Assembly: GCF_019649055.1 (NCBI RefSeq)
Contig: NW_026570226.1
Location: 2,480,001-2,544,000 of the forward strand
Source of the DNA: Paramacrobiotus metropolitanus
Taxonomy: Eukaryota; Tardigrada; Eutardigrada; Parachela; Macrobiotidae
Length of the DNA: 64,000 nt
Direction: 5' to 3'
Program-made: the position numbers and the translations under genes
Shown: positions 50,588 through 62,804 of the stretch, piece by piece
Layout: every line of letters begins with the position of its first letter
Position numbering within the stretch: the stretch's first letter is position 1
The notes under the pieces: model-generated
Databases searched by the model: none
Seen by the model: the letters and a program-made list of their open reading frames with translations, nothing else
Told to the model about the DNA's origin: nothing

Positions 50588-53500
50588 TCAGAAGATGGGA
50601 TGCCGGCTAATGTAAAAGCCAAACTCAAACGGTAGTTCCGACACCACCGCTCCCGACCAGTAGGCCTTCTCCAATCGCGTGTAGATCGCGTCGGCGTACG
50701 ACAGACGGGCGTCCAGTTCAGCCACGACCTGACCATTGGTCAGTAACCGCACCATGAAGCTAATTGCTTTCCCGGTTTTATCTGGGTTCCAGAGCACGAC
50801 GTCCACGGACTGACCGCCCTCTGGCAATAATAACGATTCCACGTTTAATGCCAAATATTTCTCATCATACTGGTCAGCTAACATACTTAGATCTTGCCCC
50901 AGTTGTTGCGCCAGCAGTTGCTGAACACGTGGAAACTGCTGGAGATGGACGGGTTGTGACGTGTACATGCGGAACGAATGCTCGGGCTGGATAAGGTAAT
51001 GGTCGCCGACGGGGGGACGGTAGACACCGGGTACCGGCGCATTCTGATCCAGTAGCCATCCGGTCCATGCTTTGTTCCCCGCAAACGTAAGACAACTGAA
51101 GTAACTGATCTCCTGTCTACACAGAATTCAGCACATTGAGCATCATATTGCATCGTCCCAAAAATACTGCATTCATTACCGCCACTGAACTTAGCACGAT
51201 AATCTGTTTCGCCACCTATCGCTGATTGAAGCGCAACCAAGTGATTCTCTGCTCATTATGTGCAAAGCGTGAGCGTGGGAGAGTCAGTGCAACATGTGTG
51301 GCGAAAAAATCGGTTTTTACAAATAGATTTATTCTCTGCGTCAATTTTAACCGGCTGGGCTATTGGTCTAGCAAACGGCAAGACAAAAAAGATTTTTTAA
51401 ACTATGGCACATGCTTACTCTGTGTATGATCCGTTTTGGTGCGATACGAGAAAATACGTGATCACCCCGTTAATGGCGATGGCCCCGTCGGCGGGCGTTT
51501 GAGACGCATGCCGAGGAGTTGGCACGCAGAACGTCCTGAGACAGTGGGACAGCTGCAAAGTGCGCGGGTATCAGCAGCTTGTCGTATACGTGCACGCCTT
51601 GCTCAGCCAGTCGGCGCTTCAACAGTTCCATACTGGGCGGCTCGATACGCTTCGAGGCCTGGTTGACCTTTGGCCCATTTGACGATGGCGCTACTGAATT
51701 CGAGGTTCTTCTTTCATTGAAGAGAAGAATCGTGTAAATAAAACGGGCTGCCTGCGCTCTGTAATAATGAAGGTAGTCAAGCAAAGCGAATTTCGTCGGT
51801 TCCGAGCGTTTTAATACACTGGTAAAAGCCATGCAGCAACCAAATCGCAGGTCAAGCTGATTGTGATGATTGTACTTAGTGCATTTACAATGAAGTAGTT
51901 TCCGAGATTTGCGGGGGTACATCCGTCAGCAAGGTTTCGTTGGAGTTCAGGAGAGAAAGAATACGTATGCGCGGCACAATCGTTGTCGTGGCGGTTGTTT
52001 TATGGGCTTCTGTGATGACAATAGTTTACAGTGAGTTTTACACGCAGATTATGAACACAAAATCGAACACGACTTAGTACCACAATCACGTAAAAGTGTA
52101 GTAAGACATCGCGCTATACCAAAGCTGGGAGTCCAGGCGTACGTCAGCGCATCTTCCAGTTGGCTGACGTTCATAATGTTGTCCGTCATGACGACGAGAC
52201 TGTGCAGACCACTATGCGCCGATAGCCCCAGCAGACGTCCGAAATCCATGAGAGACCAAACGTACTGCTGATCGGCTGGAATATCGGCCTGCTCCAGGTA
52301 GAATCTGGCACCGGTCATCTTCTGCAGCATATCCAGTACACGGGACATGTTGGCGGATTCGTCAAGGTTGGGATCGGCGCACAAGCTGGTTGTGAGCTAC
52401 TTGGAACCTGCGACTGATACAAAAAATTGCCTTTATACAGCCCTGCTACGCCAAGTTGGGACAGTTGCACAAAATAAATTATAAAATATTTGTATTCATC
52501 GTTTTACTTGTATCCTTTAACATTACTAGTGTAACTTTTTATTACAAATTCAGAACTGTTAAAACCATCAAGTTCGGGTCTGCCAGTGGCGAGCCAAGCG
52601 GTTATTTAGGGGGCGGGGTGGTGATCTGTTTTAGAGCTCTTATAACTTCCCCTTTAAAAAATTCACCGATCGATATTTTCTCGTGGACTTTTTTGAAATT
52701 TATTGAGAGACCCAAAAGGTATCCATCGCAAGTTGGCAAAAGAATTGTGCTCAACCAGTGCTCGCGGTCGGTACGAAATTAAGCGACGTTCCCATAGACA
52801 GCTATGTTATAACCAATCATCGGGAGAACTGGGTTGCCTAGCACACATAGCGTTGTATTCTCGAACTGATATTTTCCAAGGATGACACAGGGATAACATC
52901 ATTCAAATTTAATATTTTGACTGACATCTATTGCACAGAGGGGAAGATGGTTGGTGCGAATAAGGGGAACAAAATATCAACCATGCTGCAGATAGAAAAC
53001 GATATAGTTGCTGTTTGGACTCTATGGGACGGAATACCCCGGGCTTATTGTGCGGATAGCGAGACTTAAATTGACACTATAAACTTCCTGAACGAGATTT
53101 TACCAAAACAATTTACATTCGACACCCTGCGACTGTAAGGCGAGGATGCAGGGGAAGTCATCCTCCAGTTTTCGGGCATCTGCAGTCAGACTGCAAAGGT
53201 CACTCCTACCTGGCCGGAATCGACTGGCATATAGAATAGTTCGCAAGAATACTGCATTGCGAACAGTTTAGAGTTGCCAAATTTATACTAAGACACCAAA
53301 AGAATTTTTAAACAAAAATGGGAAAGTGTCCAATAAGATCCAATAAATTCTAAATGGGAAAGTGTCCAATAAGATCGATGGATCGAGTCATATTTTCCAA
53401 CTAGTCTGCTCTAGTTTTAATCTCATTATAATTCGAAACAAGCTTCCAGCATGAAAACCTCAAATGCAAAAGATGTTGGACAAACATAGGGATCATGTGA

Positions 53501-53755
53501 ACATTTGGTAAGTTTTAATTTGGTGTCGGCTGATTCATGGGAATGTTTGAGAAAAACTGTCCCAACTTGGCGTAGCAGGGCTGTAGTAGACGCAAAAATT
53601 TCCGAACAAAACTTCCGTAATTTCTTACTTGGACTGGGAACCGGGTCTCCCGGCTGGGGTATCGTGTTGCCCTGACTGGTGATTTCTACGGCACATTGTA
53701 CGCGCAGTGCAGCTAGGCACAGTACCAATAACAATGTTCCATGGTGGCCGGTCAT
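50588..53755 (-). pseudogene. Secreted protein family, paralogue C (short form, disabled)
   Basis: Exons on the minus strand: 53755-53629 (signal peptide GTLLLVLCLAALRVQC), 52413-52120, 52009-51921, 51758-51419 and 51116-50588. The last is the fused equivalent of exons 5 and 6 of the long forms and ends with FYISRHPIF and a stop, the same point at which E stops. Defects: an in-frame TAG at 52399-52397 near the start of exon 2 (Lys codon in E). Exons 3 and 4 have lengths (89 and 340 nt) one base off the phase kept in A, B, D and E. Intron 1 carries a TA-flanked inverted-repeat element. C lies tail-to-tail with B and head-to-head with D. It is most likely a pseudogene, unless the breaks are assembly errors. 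Confidence 0.68.
52436..53585. mobile_element. TA-flanked inverted-repeat element (Tc1/mariner-like MITE)
   Basis: The ends are 31-bp inverted copies: TACAGCCCTGCTACGCCAAG... at 52436-52466 and its reverse complement at 53555-53585. If the outer TA is the target duplication, the inverted repeats begin with CAG, as in many Tc1/mariner elements. 1150 bp, no transposase frame, therefore non-autonomous. Inside is a 22-bp direct repeat (53319-53340 and 53355-53376, starting TGGGAAAGTGTCC). It sits in intron 1 of paralogue C. Confidence 0.65.
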
Positions 53756-55304
53756 GATCGAGGGATAACACAAATTTTGTCGGTAATTCACGGACGCCAA
53801 CTAAAAATCTGTCAACATGATGTGGGTGATTATGCGTATAAGTGCATACAGAGTAGAAGTAGTACAGACACTACACAAATACAAATACTACTCGTATACT
53901 GAAAGTCATTTATTCACCGGCATATACCATTTAAATATCGCTTCCGCATGGAAGGCAGCTTCTAACTACCGGCATCATCGTATAGTCATATCAACATTGA
54001 TACTTTGACCGCATTTCGCCCGACAAAAAGATCCCCTTGCAATGTAATGCAAGATTGTTTGGAGGCGATAAAAAATGCACTAGTAAGATGATCCGATTGC
54101 GTACAAACCATAAAGTTGTCTTCAGTGAAACTGCGCCTGTTTTCCTGCTTTAGAGTCGCTTACGGCTACGGCTGCAAGTGTACATAGATGAGGTTGTGGA
54201 AGTTGTAATCAACCATGCTAAATCAATAAATAAATTACCCCGCAATAAGGCTATTATCACTGCGGTTCTGTTTCTGTTGGTGCACTGGTAAATAGTGGTT
54301 ACTGCGTATAATTTATAAAATTATCAGTCTCCATGCCGCGTTGGCACTTTGGATGAGCGATGCACACCGAACTATACAAAATCCGTGCATAAACATACTT
54401 TAAGTTTTGCTGTATGAGACAATCAGATTGTGCAAGAGCTGTGAAAAGCTTGACGAAAAACGGACACCGCAAAAGTACAGTAGCATAGTACAAACTGTTG
54501 AAACAAACTGCAAGTTCACAGTTCCCTTCGCTGCCACAAGACAGTCCCAGGCAAGATGCAGACACTGCGGTGAAGTGAAGTTTCTTTGTCGTCTATTTTC
54601 GTCAGAACGATATGCCGAGGCTTCGACTAACACTCGATAGCTAATTACATGAAATTATCTGTTAAATTAATTTTAGGAAACGGCAAAGTTTAGAATAAAA
54701 TTGTTTATCTTATTTACATAACAGTTTTATGAGAGCGGATTGGTAGCGCGTCTAGCTATGGAAACGAACTGGCTAAAAACCGCAACCCCGGATATTTTAA
54801 TATTAAGGTCATTGTCTGTTCGCGACAAATCCAAAGGGTATTGGTTTTTTTAGCCGCTGTCGTGATTCGACACCTAAAAAGTAGCGAATTATCGCTACAG
54901 ACATTATATAACCAATCTAAAGAAAACTACCACACAGACTACAGCAACTTGGTTCCACCAAAACTGTACATCTACAAAAGATTGCACGACGATGGAACAC
55001 GCGATTGGATCGTCTTATAATTATCTTTCAAACTCATCTATCGTTATTTACCTTGGGAAAGCGTTACTAAGGCAAAATATTACCAAAGTGTAGATGTGTG
55101 TAGGTTCAGCAGGCAAGAAAATCACTTGGAAGAAGTGAACAGTAGACGTGCAGTGCTTCATACCACCGTCTAGGTGAGTACATACATGATACATACATAC
55201 ACTTGTTGAAATACGCAAGTGTTGCATTTGTATCTGAATCACCGCAAATCAAATAAAATTTGTTTCAGATTTCGCAACGTTATTGAACACACCACTTGAG
55301 CATC
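53756..55304. other. Divergent 1.5-kb intergenic region between C and D
   Basis: The 5' ends of C (-) and D (+) face away from it, so it should hold two promoters or one bidirectional promoter. No exon or clear core promoter motif identified. Confidence 0.4.
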
Positions 55305-58300
55305 ATGATTGGTCACTGGGGATTATGGATGGTGATAGTGTGGGCCGGTGCAGTTAATGTGCACTGTGCCGTACGCATCACCAACCAAATTACCACCACT
55401 TCCCCGCCGGAACGTCCAGCTTCCCTTCAAGGCAAGCACCAACACAGTCATCTGATTCTAACGTTCGAATAGTCACGAAAAGGCAGCAGTTTAATTGCGC
55501 TTAGGTCCCCTTCAACTGACAACTACTTTGTGCTCCGATGCAAGCGTCAACGATTCGGCCGCGGTCTCTGGTGTCGTCGCTCGTCTGCAGCGGATGACCG
55601 GTCATAAATTCTATCTGACACAGACCGACATCCCTGCCGATCAGAAGGACGTGTGGTTTCTCGGGCAGTTCAATCGTCTCCTGGCGCTACCGGCGCGGAT
55701 GGGTCTGCATAGTCTTGTGGTACAAACCAATAATTTCTCCATCAGCCAACTGGAAGAGGCGCTCACGTATGCTTGGGCGCCTAGCTTTGGTACACATTTA
55801 AAGCTTAAACGTTTTCGAGTTAATCTACCAGCGATTGTGTTCACACTATTAGTCGATATGCTTCTACATAATTATGTATGTTAAATCTCATCTGTGAAAT
55901 AAATTGCAGAAGCATACCTGAGCAGCCCCGTAGCAACCGCAGAGGATGCACCGCATATACGGTTTCTTTCCTTTCTTAATTCCAGCGAAACGCTGCCCCT
56001 TGCGCGTGCTGCTTCACGGTAAGTAAAGGACTTACGATCAGCAAAGTATATGAAGATTCGTGAGATGTTATTGAGCTCGAGGGCCCCATCTACGTACGGC
56101 TGATAAAGACCATAACGACATTAAATTAAGTGTCCGTTTTGGGGCACTACTGCCGCTACAGTATGAGCTTATTATTGCAGGTTTCAACTTACCCGCATTA
56201 TCTACACGATTCTCCTCTCGAATGCGACCAGCGCAGCGTCCGACTCACAAACCACGTCTCAGAACGCTCCAAAGGTCAACCAGCCCGCGCAACGCATAAC
56301 GGCGCCGAGTGCCGAGGTGTTGACGCGCCGACTGGCCGATAAAGGCCTGCATGTGTACGACCAGTTGCTGATACCGGCGCACTTGGTCGGTGTCCCGCTG
56401 TCAGAAGACATTATACGTTCCAACGACACGGTGGCTTACATGGGCTGTGCGAACTTATCCGCCAACCGAACCGACGCATCGTGTACGACACCGAACGATG
56501 TGGAGGTATCGATTGGTGCGGTGGCGACGTATTTTCTGGTGTCCCAAGTTAACGGATCATACACGCAGTGAGGATAAATGCACAACTTACTTGCGATTGT
56601 CTGTATTAATTGTCATAAGATTATTAGAGGATTTTGAGAAATTACTACTTCGAAGTATAGTAGTATAGTAATTGGCTATGACCGTCCAAAGTAAGACATG
56701 GTCTCATCTTCATTCGCGCGGTGTTTGTGTAGGCAGGAGACGAATTACTTCAGCTGCTTAACGTTTGCCAAACAATAAAGTGTGGGCCGGATGGCTGCTG
56801 GATCAGAATGCGTCGGTCCCTGGCGCCTATCGTCCGCCCGTCGGCGACCATTACCTTGTGCAACCGCAACATTCGTTCCGTGTTTATACGTCGCGACCGG
56901 TTCATTTCCAAACGTTGCCGATTATTCAGAAATTATTCAGCGAAAAACTGAGACAAAATTTAGGTACTGTAATTGTCACGAATCAGCGCTTGTTCGCCGC
57001 GACTGCAACTAACCAAAAATAATATCACAAAACAGTTAGGAGTAATACAGTACTGGCGCATTTTGTCAGTTGTCTCAGTGAAGCACTTCGCTCCGTCATA
57101 GCAGCAAATCATAAATCCTCGTAGCTGTTCTTATTCAGGCTTTTTACTTGGGTTAGTGTACGGTCAGACTGTGGACGTAATACTATGGAATCCTGATCTG
57201 GACACTGGAACCGAGCTAACCTTCCTCGTGCAGTTGAAATCCAATCAGCAAGTCGTTGCTGAACTGGACGCACGCCTGTTATACGCCGACGCAATTTACA
57301 AGCGACTGGAGAAGGCCTTTGGATCCGGCGTGATGTGGCCGGAGTACCCGTTCACCCGTGAACTGTACATCAGCCGGCAGCCGATAGTCCAAAATCGGAC
57401 GCTAGAGCGCGAATGCATTGGTGATGCCGATGATGCCGAACAGCAACGCTCTGGGAAGAAACTGCAGTATATCGACGCGTGCCGAATGCAGGAGACATTT
57501 AGCATCGTGACTGTCACAGAAACCAGCGATCCGAAGCTAGCACCGGTACTTAGGTTTCTTCCTCCCAGCTTTCTTTATAGTAATTAGTGACCAAAAATGT
57601 AAACTGATTTTGGTGCCAACTGTTTATGCGCATAAATGTGATCCTTTAGCGCAATTTTTATTGATTTCAGTATGAACTTTTTTACCCGCGGGCCGAATAG
57701 ATTTTTGCTTCAACATTGTAAGTTGTCCAAAAATTGGCTTATTTTTAGTCCTCTGACACGGTTCAGCGAGCCGTTTCTTTGGCGTTTGCCCAAGCCAATC
57801 CGCTGACCGTGGGCAACGCATCTTTCTCAGTAAAACTGACCAAACGGGAACGGCTGTTGCCCACGTTTCCCCACACGGTCTTTCGTAAGGGCGTGTCAAA
57901 TCAGGAGCCACAAGTGTATCGCTTTACATTCTCCTTTTCATACGTCAATCTGCCACGGGGAAAATTCTGGAACATCTGGAGATTTCCTACCGATGAAATT
58001 CGTCAAACTCTATCAGCCTTAATTCCAAGAATGTACGTTGTTAGTACCGTGATTAAACGCTGGTATTGCTAAAGGTCATATTAAATCGGTTGCTGTTGCA
58101 GACGATCTTATCATCCGTTTATGTCATTTACGATGTACAGCAGCGAGCCCATCAACGTCCAGCTACTGCCGCGGTTACAAGAGACTATCAAAGAGCGTCT
58201 GCGTGTATTCCACAAATACGATGAATCCGGTGAAAATTCGAACTAATTGTCGCTGCATTAAGGGGATCACCAGCAGCAGAAAGCGGGTTTGGGAAAACGG

Positions 58301-59940
58301 GAATGGTTTGAAAACGATGGCCAGATATGTGTTTTCGCGACTTTGACTGAACACAGAGGGGATTTAGCTACACAATGGTGTGACGCGATCCTCTGCCAGT
58401 CTAGACCGAGTATTCATCAAACAAAGAAAAAACTTTGAAACTAAAAGCTGAATGAGAAAGTTTCTTTGTTTATGATGTGATATACATCGTTGTGTGTGTT
58501 TTCTTCTAGAAAGATTATATACCGAAACTCCAATGTTGTACAACGGAATGCAGTCCATAAAATTGCGAAAAACACTTTTCGGAAAGTGTTTTTTGCATTT
58601 AATTTGAACATTTTGAACTTTTCTACCAGTATGTTTCGGTATATAAGCTTTCTAGAAGAAAACACACACACCGATGTATATCACATCATAAACAAAGAAA
58701 CGTTCTCATTCAGCTTTTAGTTTCAAAGTTTTTTCTTTGTTTGATGAATAGCTCGGTCTAGACACAGGCCAGAGAGGATCGCGTCACACCATTGTGTATA
58801 TCGTCCTCTTTGCGTTCACTCAAAGTTGTGAAAACACGTATCCGGCCATCGTTTTCAAACCATTCCCGTTTTCTGAAACCCGCTTTCTACTGCTAGTGGT
58901 CCCCTTAACCGGTACGGCAGTTTACTTTTCTTGTTCGCCATTAGATGTGATCATATGGGATCCCGATCTGAACGGCACCGTCGTCAAGTTCTTCGTCAAG
59001 AACGACCGGCTGTTTTCAAGTGGCATCGTCGATCCGCGTCCCGACATGGGCAACGACTGGGTTTACCGTGAAGTGGGTCGGTTAAAATTTGCCAGGAATT
59101 CCATGTACCACGCGAGCGACAATAACGACGCCCTCACACTCAGCCAGAATAAACCCAGAACAGACGACGGCAAGCAACAGTTATTAGAGCGCTGCCGACA
59201 GGAAGCAACGGTCGCGGCCAGCACCGCATGTCCTTTGCCTGCAAACTTCTCGGTGTTCCTGATGCGCAAAGCGGGATACGGTGCTCCCGAGATACTGGTA
59301 CGAACATGAAACTTTACATTATTACAGTTTATGACAACACCGCAGCACTGTTTCAAATTATGGCATGACTCGCAAACGAGCTAGAAACGCTTTTTCAACG
59401 CAGAAAGTCCTGTAGTCTGCATACGCTTTGTATGGGAGCTATGAAAACGCATTCAGCAGAATCGCTCCTTATAGAGCGCAATTGATAGAATATAATATGC
59501 AACCGAGCCAGCTCTTAATCGTATAGATTAAGACAGCAAAAATGTGAGTATTTCTTTTAAAATTGTAATGAAAATTATGCTTTTGTGGCAGGATACGGAT
59601 GCTGTTTTGGCTGGGATAGTGGACGCGTTCGCCGAAGCCAATCCGGTATCCATGGACGGGCTGGACTTGAATATTGCGTTAACGGGACGTTCTGATGGCT
59701 TTCTGACCGCGCAAGGGTACGAATTACGCATGCTGTGCTATTTGAAGGAGCAGACAAATTACGTTAAAGCACCGGCATGGGTTTTTTAGGGAACCGGTAG
59801 TGAAATTTGAATTTGCTGCGACTTACCGGGAGATGGAGACCGGGAATCTGTGGAATTTTTGGCGCTATCCGGATGACAAAATCCTGAACAATAACTTATA
59901 CAACGCCTGCGCCATGGTTGCTACAATGCCATTTTACTGA
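55305..59940 (+). CDS. Secreted protein family, paralogue D (long form, one frame break)
   Basis: Eleven exons: 55305-55431, 55505-55789, 55910-56018, 56181-56567, 56733-56963, 57157-57545, 57749-58032, 58102-58229, 58945-59297, 59592-59716, 59790-59940. Signal peptide LWMVIVWAGAVNVHC; family signature RMTGHKFYL...DIPADQK...SQLEEALTYAWAPSFG. Exon 7 here is the fusion of exons 7 and 8 of A and B (27 nt longer, in frame), so one intron has been lost. Intron 1 appears to use a GC donor (GCAAGC). Exon 5 is 231 nt against 230 in A and B: one extra base near 56770-56780 (CAAACAATAAAG) breaks the frame. Without it the gene would code 855 aa. Intron 9 (by A numbering) holds a 643-bp TTAA-flanked palindromic element. 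Confidence 0.75.
58262..58904. mobile_element. 643-bp palindromic TTAA-flanked element (piggyBac-type MITE candidate)
   Basis: The element is one long inverted repeat. The left arm from 58262 (GGGGATCACCAGCAGCAGAA) mirrors the right arm ending 58904, with only scattered differences over about 260-290 bp; the central ~90 bp is more diverged. Both ends are flanked by TTAA (58258-58261 and 58905-58908), the target choice of piggyBac elements. No protein is encoded. It lies in the intron just before exon 10 of paralogue D; the exon's acceptor is 40 bp beyond its right edge. Confidence 0.8.
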
Positions 59941-60327
59941 TTATGATTCTTTTGCTATTGTGGTCGACTGATCGTGACTGAATCGCAGACAACTGGAACT
60001 TGCAAAATGTTTAAAATTCATCTCATGGTTTTCCAATCATTTACCGACGCACTCCGGCATATATTTCCTTAACTCTGAAAAACGCTCATTGATCGCGGGT
60101 ACTGCCTTTGCCGAGTGATTTTCGTTTTATTATTACTGAACCTGTATTTGTATGGCTTTCGTTGAGCAAGCAAGAAAAAACGTAAATACCGCAATTTACG
60201 TAAGAGAGTACATAATTAAAGCTGACCATCTCCTAACTATGTGTTGACTCAATCTACTAATTACTGTAGTGGCAAAAAACGGCTTTATAAAGTAGAACTG
60301 ATGTGACTTCTCTGTCGAAGTCTGATG
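59941..60327. other. Gap between convergent genes D and E
   Basis: 387 bp between two stop codons, to be shared by both 3' UTRs. Nothing else seen. Confidence 0.4.
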
Positions 60328-62804
60328 CTAAACGACTGGCTGTCGGCTAATGTAAAAGTCCGGAGAGAACGGTTGTTCAGGCGACTTTACGTCGGATCCG
60401 AAGGCTTTCTCCAGCCTTGTGTAGATCGCATCGGCATACGATAGGCGAGCGTCCAGTTCAGCAACGACTTTGCCATTAACCAGCAAGTGCACGATGAAGT
60501 TGATCGTTCTCTCGGCATCCCGATCGGGTCTCCACAGCACCACGCTCACAGACTGACCGTCACCTTGCAACATTAAAGCGGTTATACGATTTAACATTGT
60601 GCGATCGAAATCAGTACTTAGGCTTTGTCCGAGCTGTGCGCTGAATAGTTTTTCAATAAGCGGGAACAGCAGTGGTTGCACGGGCTGCGAGGTATACACA
60701 TGGAATGAGTGCTGCGGCTTGATAAGATGATGGTCGCCGACGGGCGGACGGTAGACGCCGGGTACCGAAGCGTTCTGATCCAGCAGCCATCCAACCCAGA
60801 TTTTGTTGCCCACAAACGTTAGACAACTGTAGTAGCTTATTTCCTTCCTACAAACAATCGACACGGTAAACTAGCGTGTCATTACCGGCAAACTGTCGTA
60901 GTTAATATTTGTGATACATTGTTGTCGCCAACCGCCTTACTGTGAATATGATCCATTGAGGTTCGATACAAGGAAGTATGTTGCTGTTATCGCATTAAAT
61001 GACACGCTGTCTTCAGCTCGCGTCGTGCACGACAACGCCTCTTTCCGGCTATTCAAAAAATCCGAGCAGGCTGTTGTAGATTTATACCACGTCGAGTGAT
61101 CGGTACGAAGAATGTCCTGTGAAACTGGGACAGCTGCAAAGTGGGCCGGTATCGCCAGGAGGTCCCACACAATCACACGTGGAGCTTGCAATCGGCGCCT
61201 GAACAGTTTGATGCTGGGCTGCGTTATCTGCTGCGCGGGCAGGGTGACCTTAAACGCGTCCTCCGCTGCTATTACGGATTCGGAGTCTTTACTAGTGTAA
61301 CTGTTTAAGCAAACCATGTAGATAACGCGGACTACTTGTACTCTGCAATAAACCGAAACTAATTATCAAGCAATTTGCTTGTTTGTGCGTGAGATGCACT
61401 GCGTTTTATCAGTCAGCGCTTTCTCGTCGTACACTGAGCGGATTCTTACTTGTTAGCTAGATTTGTGTGAAACCGCGTACCTTGCTTTAAAGACCATAAT
61501 AATTGTCTGGCTGCATGTATTAGTTCATATGCTCGAGTGCTACTGATGCTGATCAGGTGCTGATGCGAAGTGGCATCGCAGCGTTGGGCTGCGGCCCGCT
61601 GCGCAACCGACTGTTCGCTCGCAAACAAGTTCAGGACTTAATTCGCACCGAGTAGCAGCGAGATCCTACTACAGATATTAAGGACATGTCGATGTTTTAA
61701 CAGGCATCTGCTAGTAACTTATGCAACTCAATTCTTCTGTGGATTTTCTTTTCCAATGCAATAAATAGTGCTTGTCTTAATAAAATGTCTCATTAAATAC
61801 TGAAAACTTTCGTTAAAACTGGACGCTCCTATTACGTAATGCTAAAAATCATTCTGTTTTTAGACATCATTCAGGGACTTTAATAATGAAACTTTAAAAT
61901 CCCTGCAATGCACAGTATCCTATATGCTATGTAAATATTTTGGTAGCTGGTACGCTGTTAACGTCATTCCGCAATGACTTCAGCTAACAATGAATACGAT
62001 ATTGTTTTAATGTACAACTCACTGTTTTATTACCGTGAATCAGGAAATTCGAGGTTAGCGGGAAGAACTGTTTCGTTAGAATTCAGGATGGAAAGAATGC
62101 GGACGTACAGAGTATGGCGAGCTCAGCACAGTGCCGTTGTAGCTGGTTGTATACGCCTCTGTAATTACATACAGAGTACATGCATAGTGAGCTTTATTAT
62201 GATCATGAACAATTGTATTTGTACACAGTAAATGTGAGATCAATCATATACGGCATGCATCATGCGCGATGGCTGCGAAAATTGTGAAAACTGCTAAACA
62301 TGAAGTTGCAGTTTACCAAAGCTGGGCGTCCACGCGTAATTAAGCGCCTGTTCCCAATCACAGACGGAAAAGTTGCGATTAACTACATACGCCAACAAAC
62401 TGTGCAGACCAACGTGTTCCAGCAGCGCTAACAAGCCGTTGAACTGCGCGAGAAATAAGACGTCTTGCTGATCGGCGGGAATGTCCGTCTGGTTCAGGTA
62501 GGATCTGGCACCGACCAGCCGCTGTAGCTTATCCTTGACATGAGATACGTTGGCCGATTTATCGGTGTTTGCGTCGGCGCACAGACTGGTGGTCAGTTTG
62601 TCGAATCCTTCGACTAATACGCAACACGCGCTTTCAGGGTAAGCTGCAGCCATGGAAGCGAGGCTTGTTATACTTACATTGATCGGAATCCGGAAGTTCT
62701 CCATGTAAAGTGGTAGTAATATTGTTACTGGCCTCCATCGCACATTGTACATTGACCGCAACTAAGCAGAACAGCATAAATCGTAATCTCAAGTGATCGC
62801 CCAT
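60328..62804 (-). CDS. Secreted protein family, paralogue E (short form, one frame break)
   Basis: Exons on the minus strand: 62804-62678 (signal peptide LRFMLFCLVAVNVQC), 62613-62317, 62158-62034, 61342-60941 and 60847-60328. The last is a fused equivalent of exons 5 and 6 of the long forms: VGNKIWVGWLLDQNASVPG, FHVYTSQPVQPLLFP, then VVLWRPD and LDARLSYADAIYTRLEKAFG, stopping at FYISRQPVV. A 489-aa product is predicted if exon 3 (125 nt) is read with one base fewer. As written, exon 3 has an extra base near 62090-62110, and the frame breaks. Introns are GT-AG with phases matching the long forms. The shared end with C suggests a genuine short subfamily. Confidence 0.72.

Noticed and set aside
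53426-53628. Continuation of the paralogue C exon 1 frame
   Set aside because: A GTAAGA donor at the same phase-1 position as in the other paralogues ends the exon at 53629; the rest is intron.
58794-58944. N-terminal extension of the paralogue D exon 10 frame
   Set aside because: It lies inside the palindromic element and intron; homologous exons start after the AG at 58943-58944.
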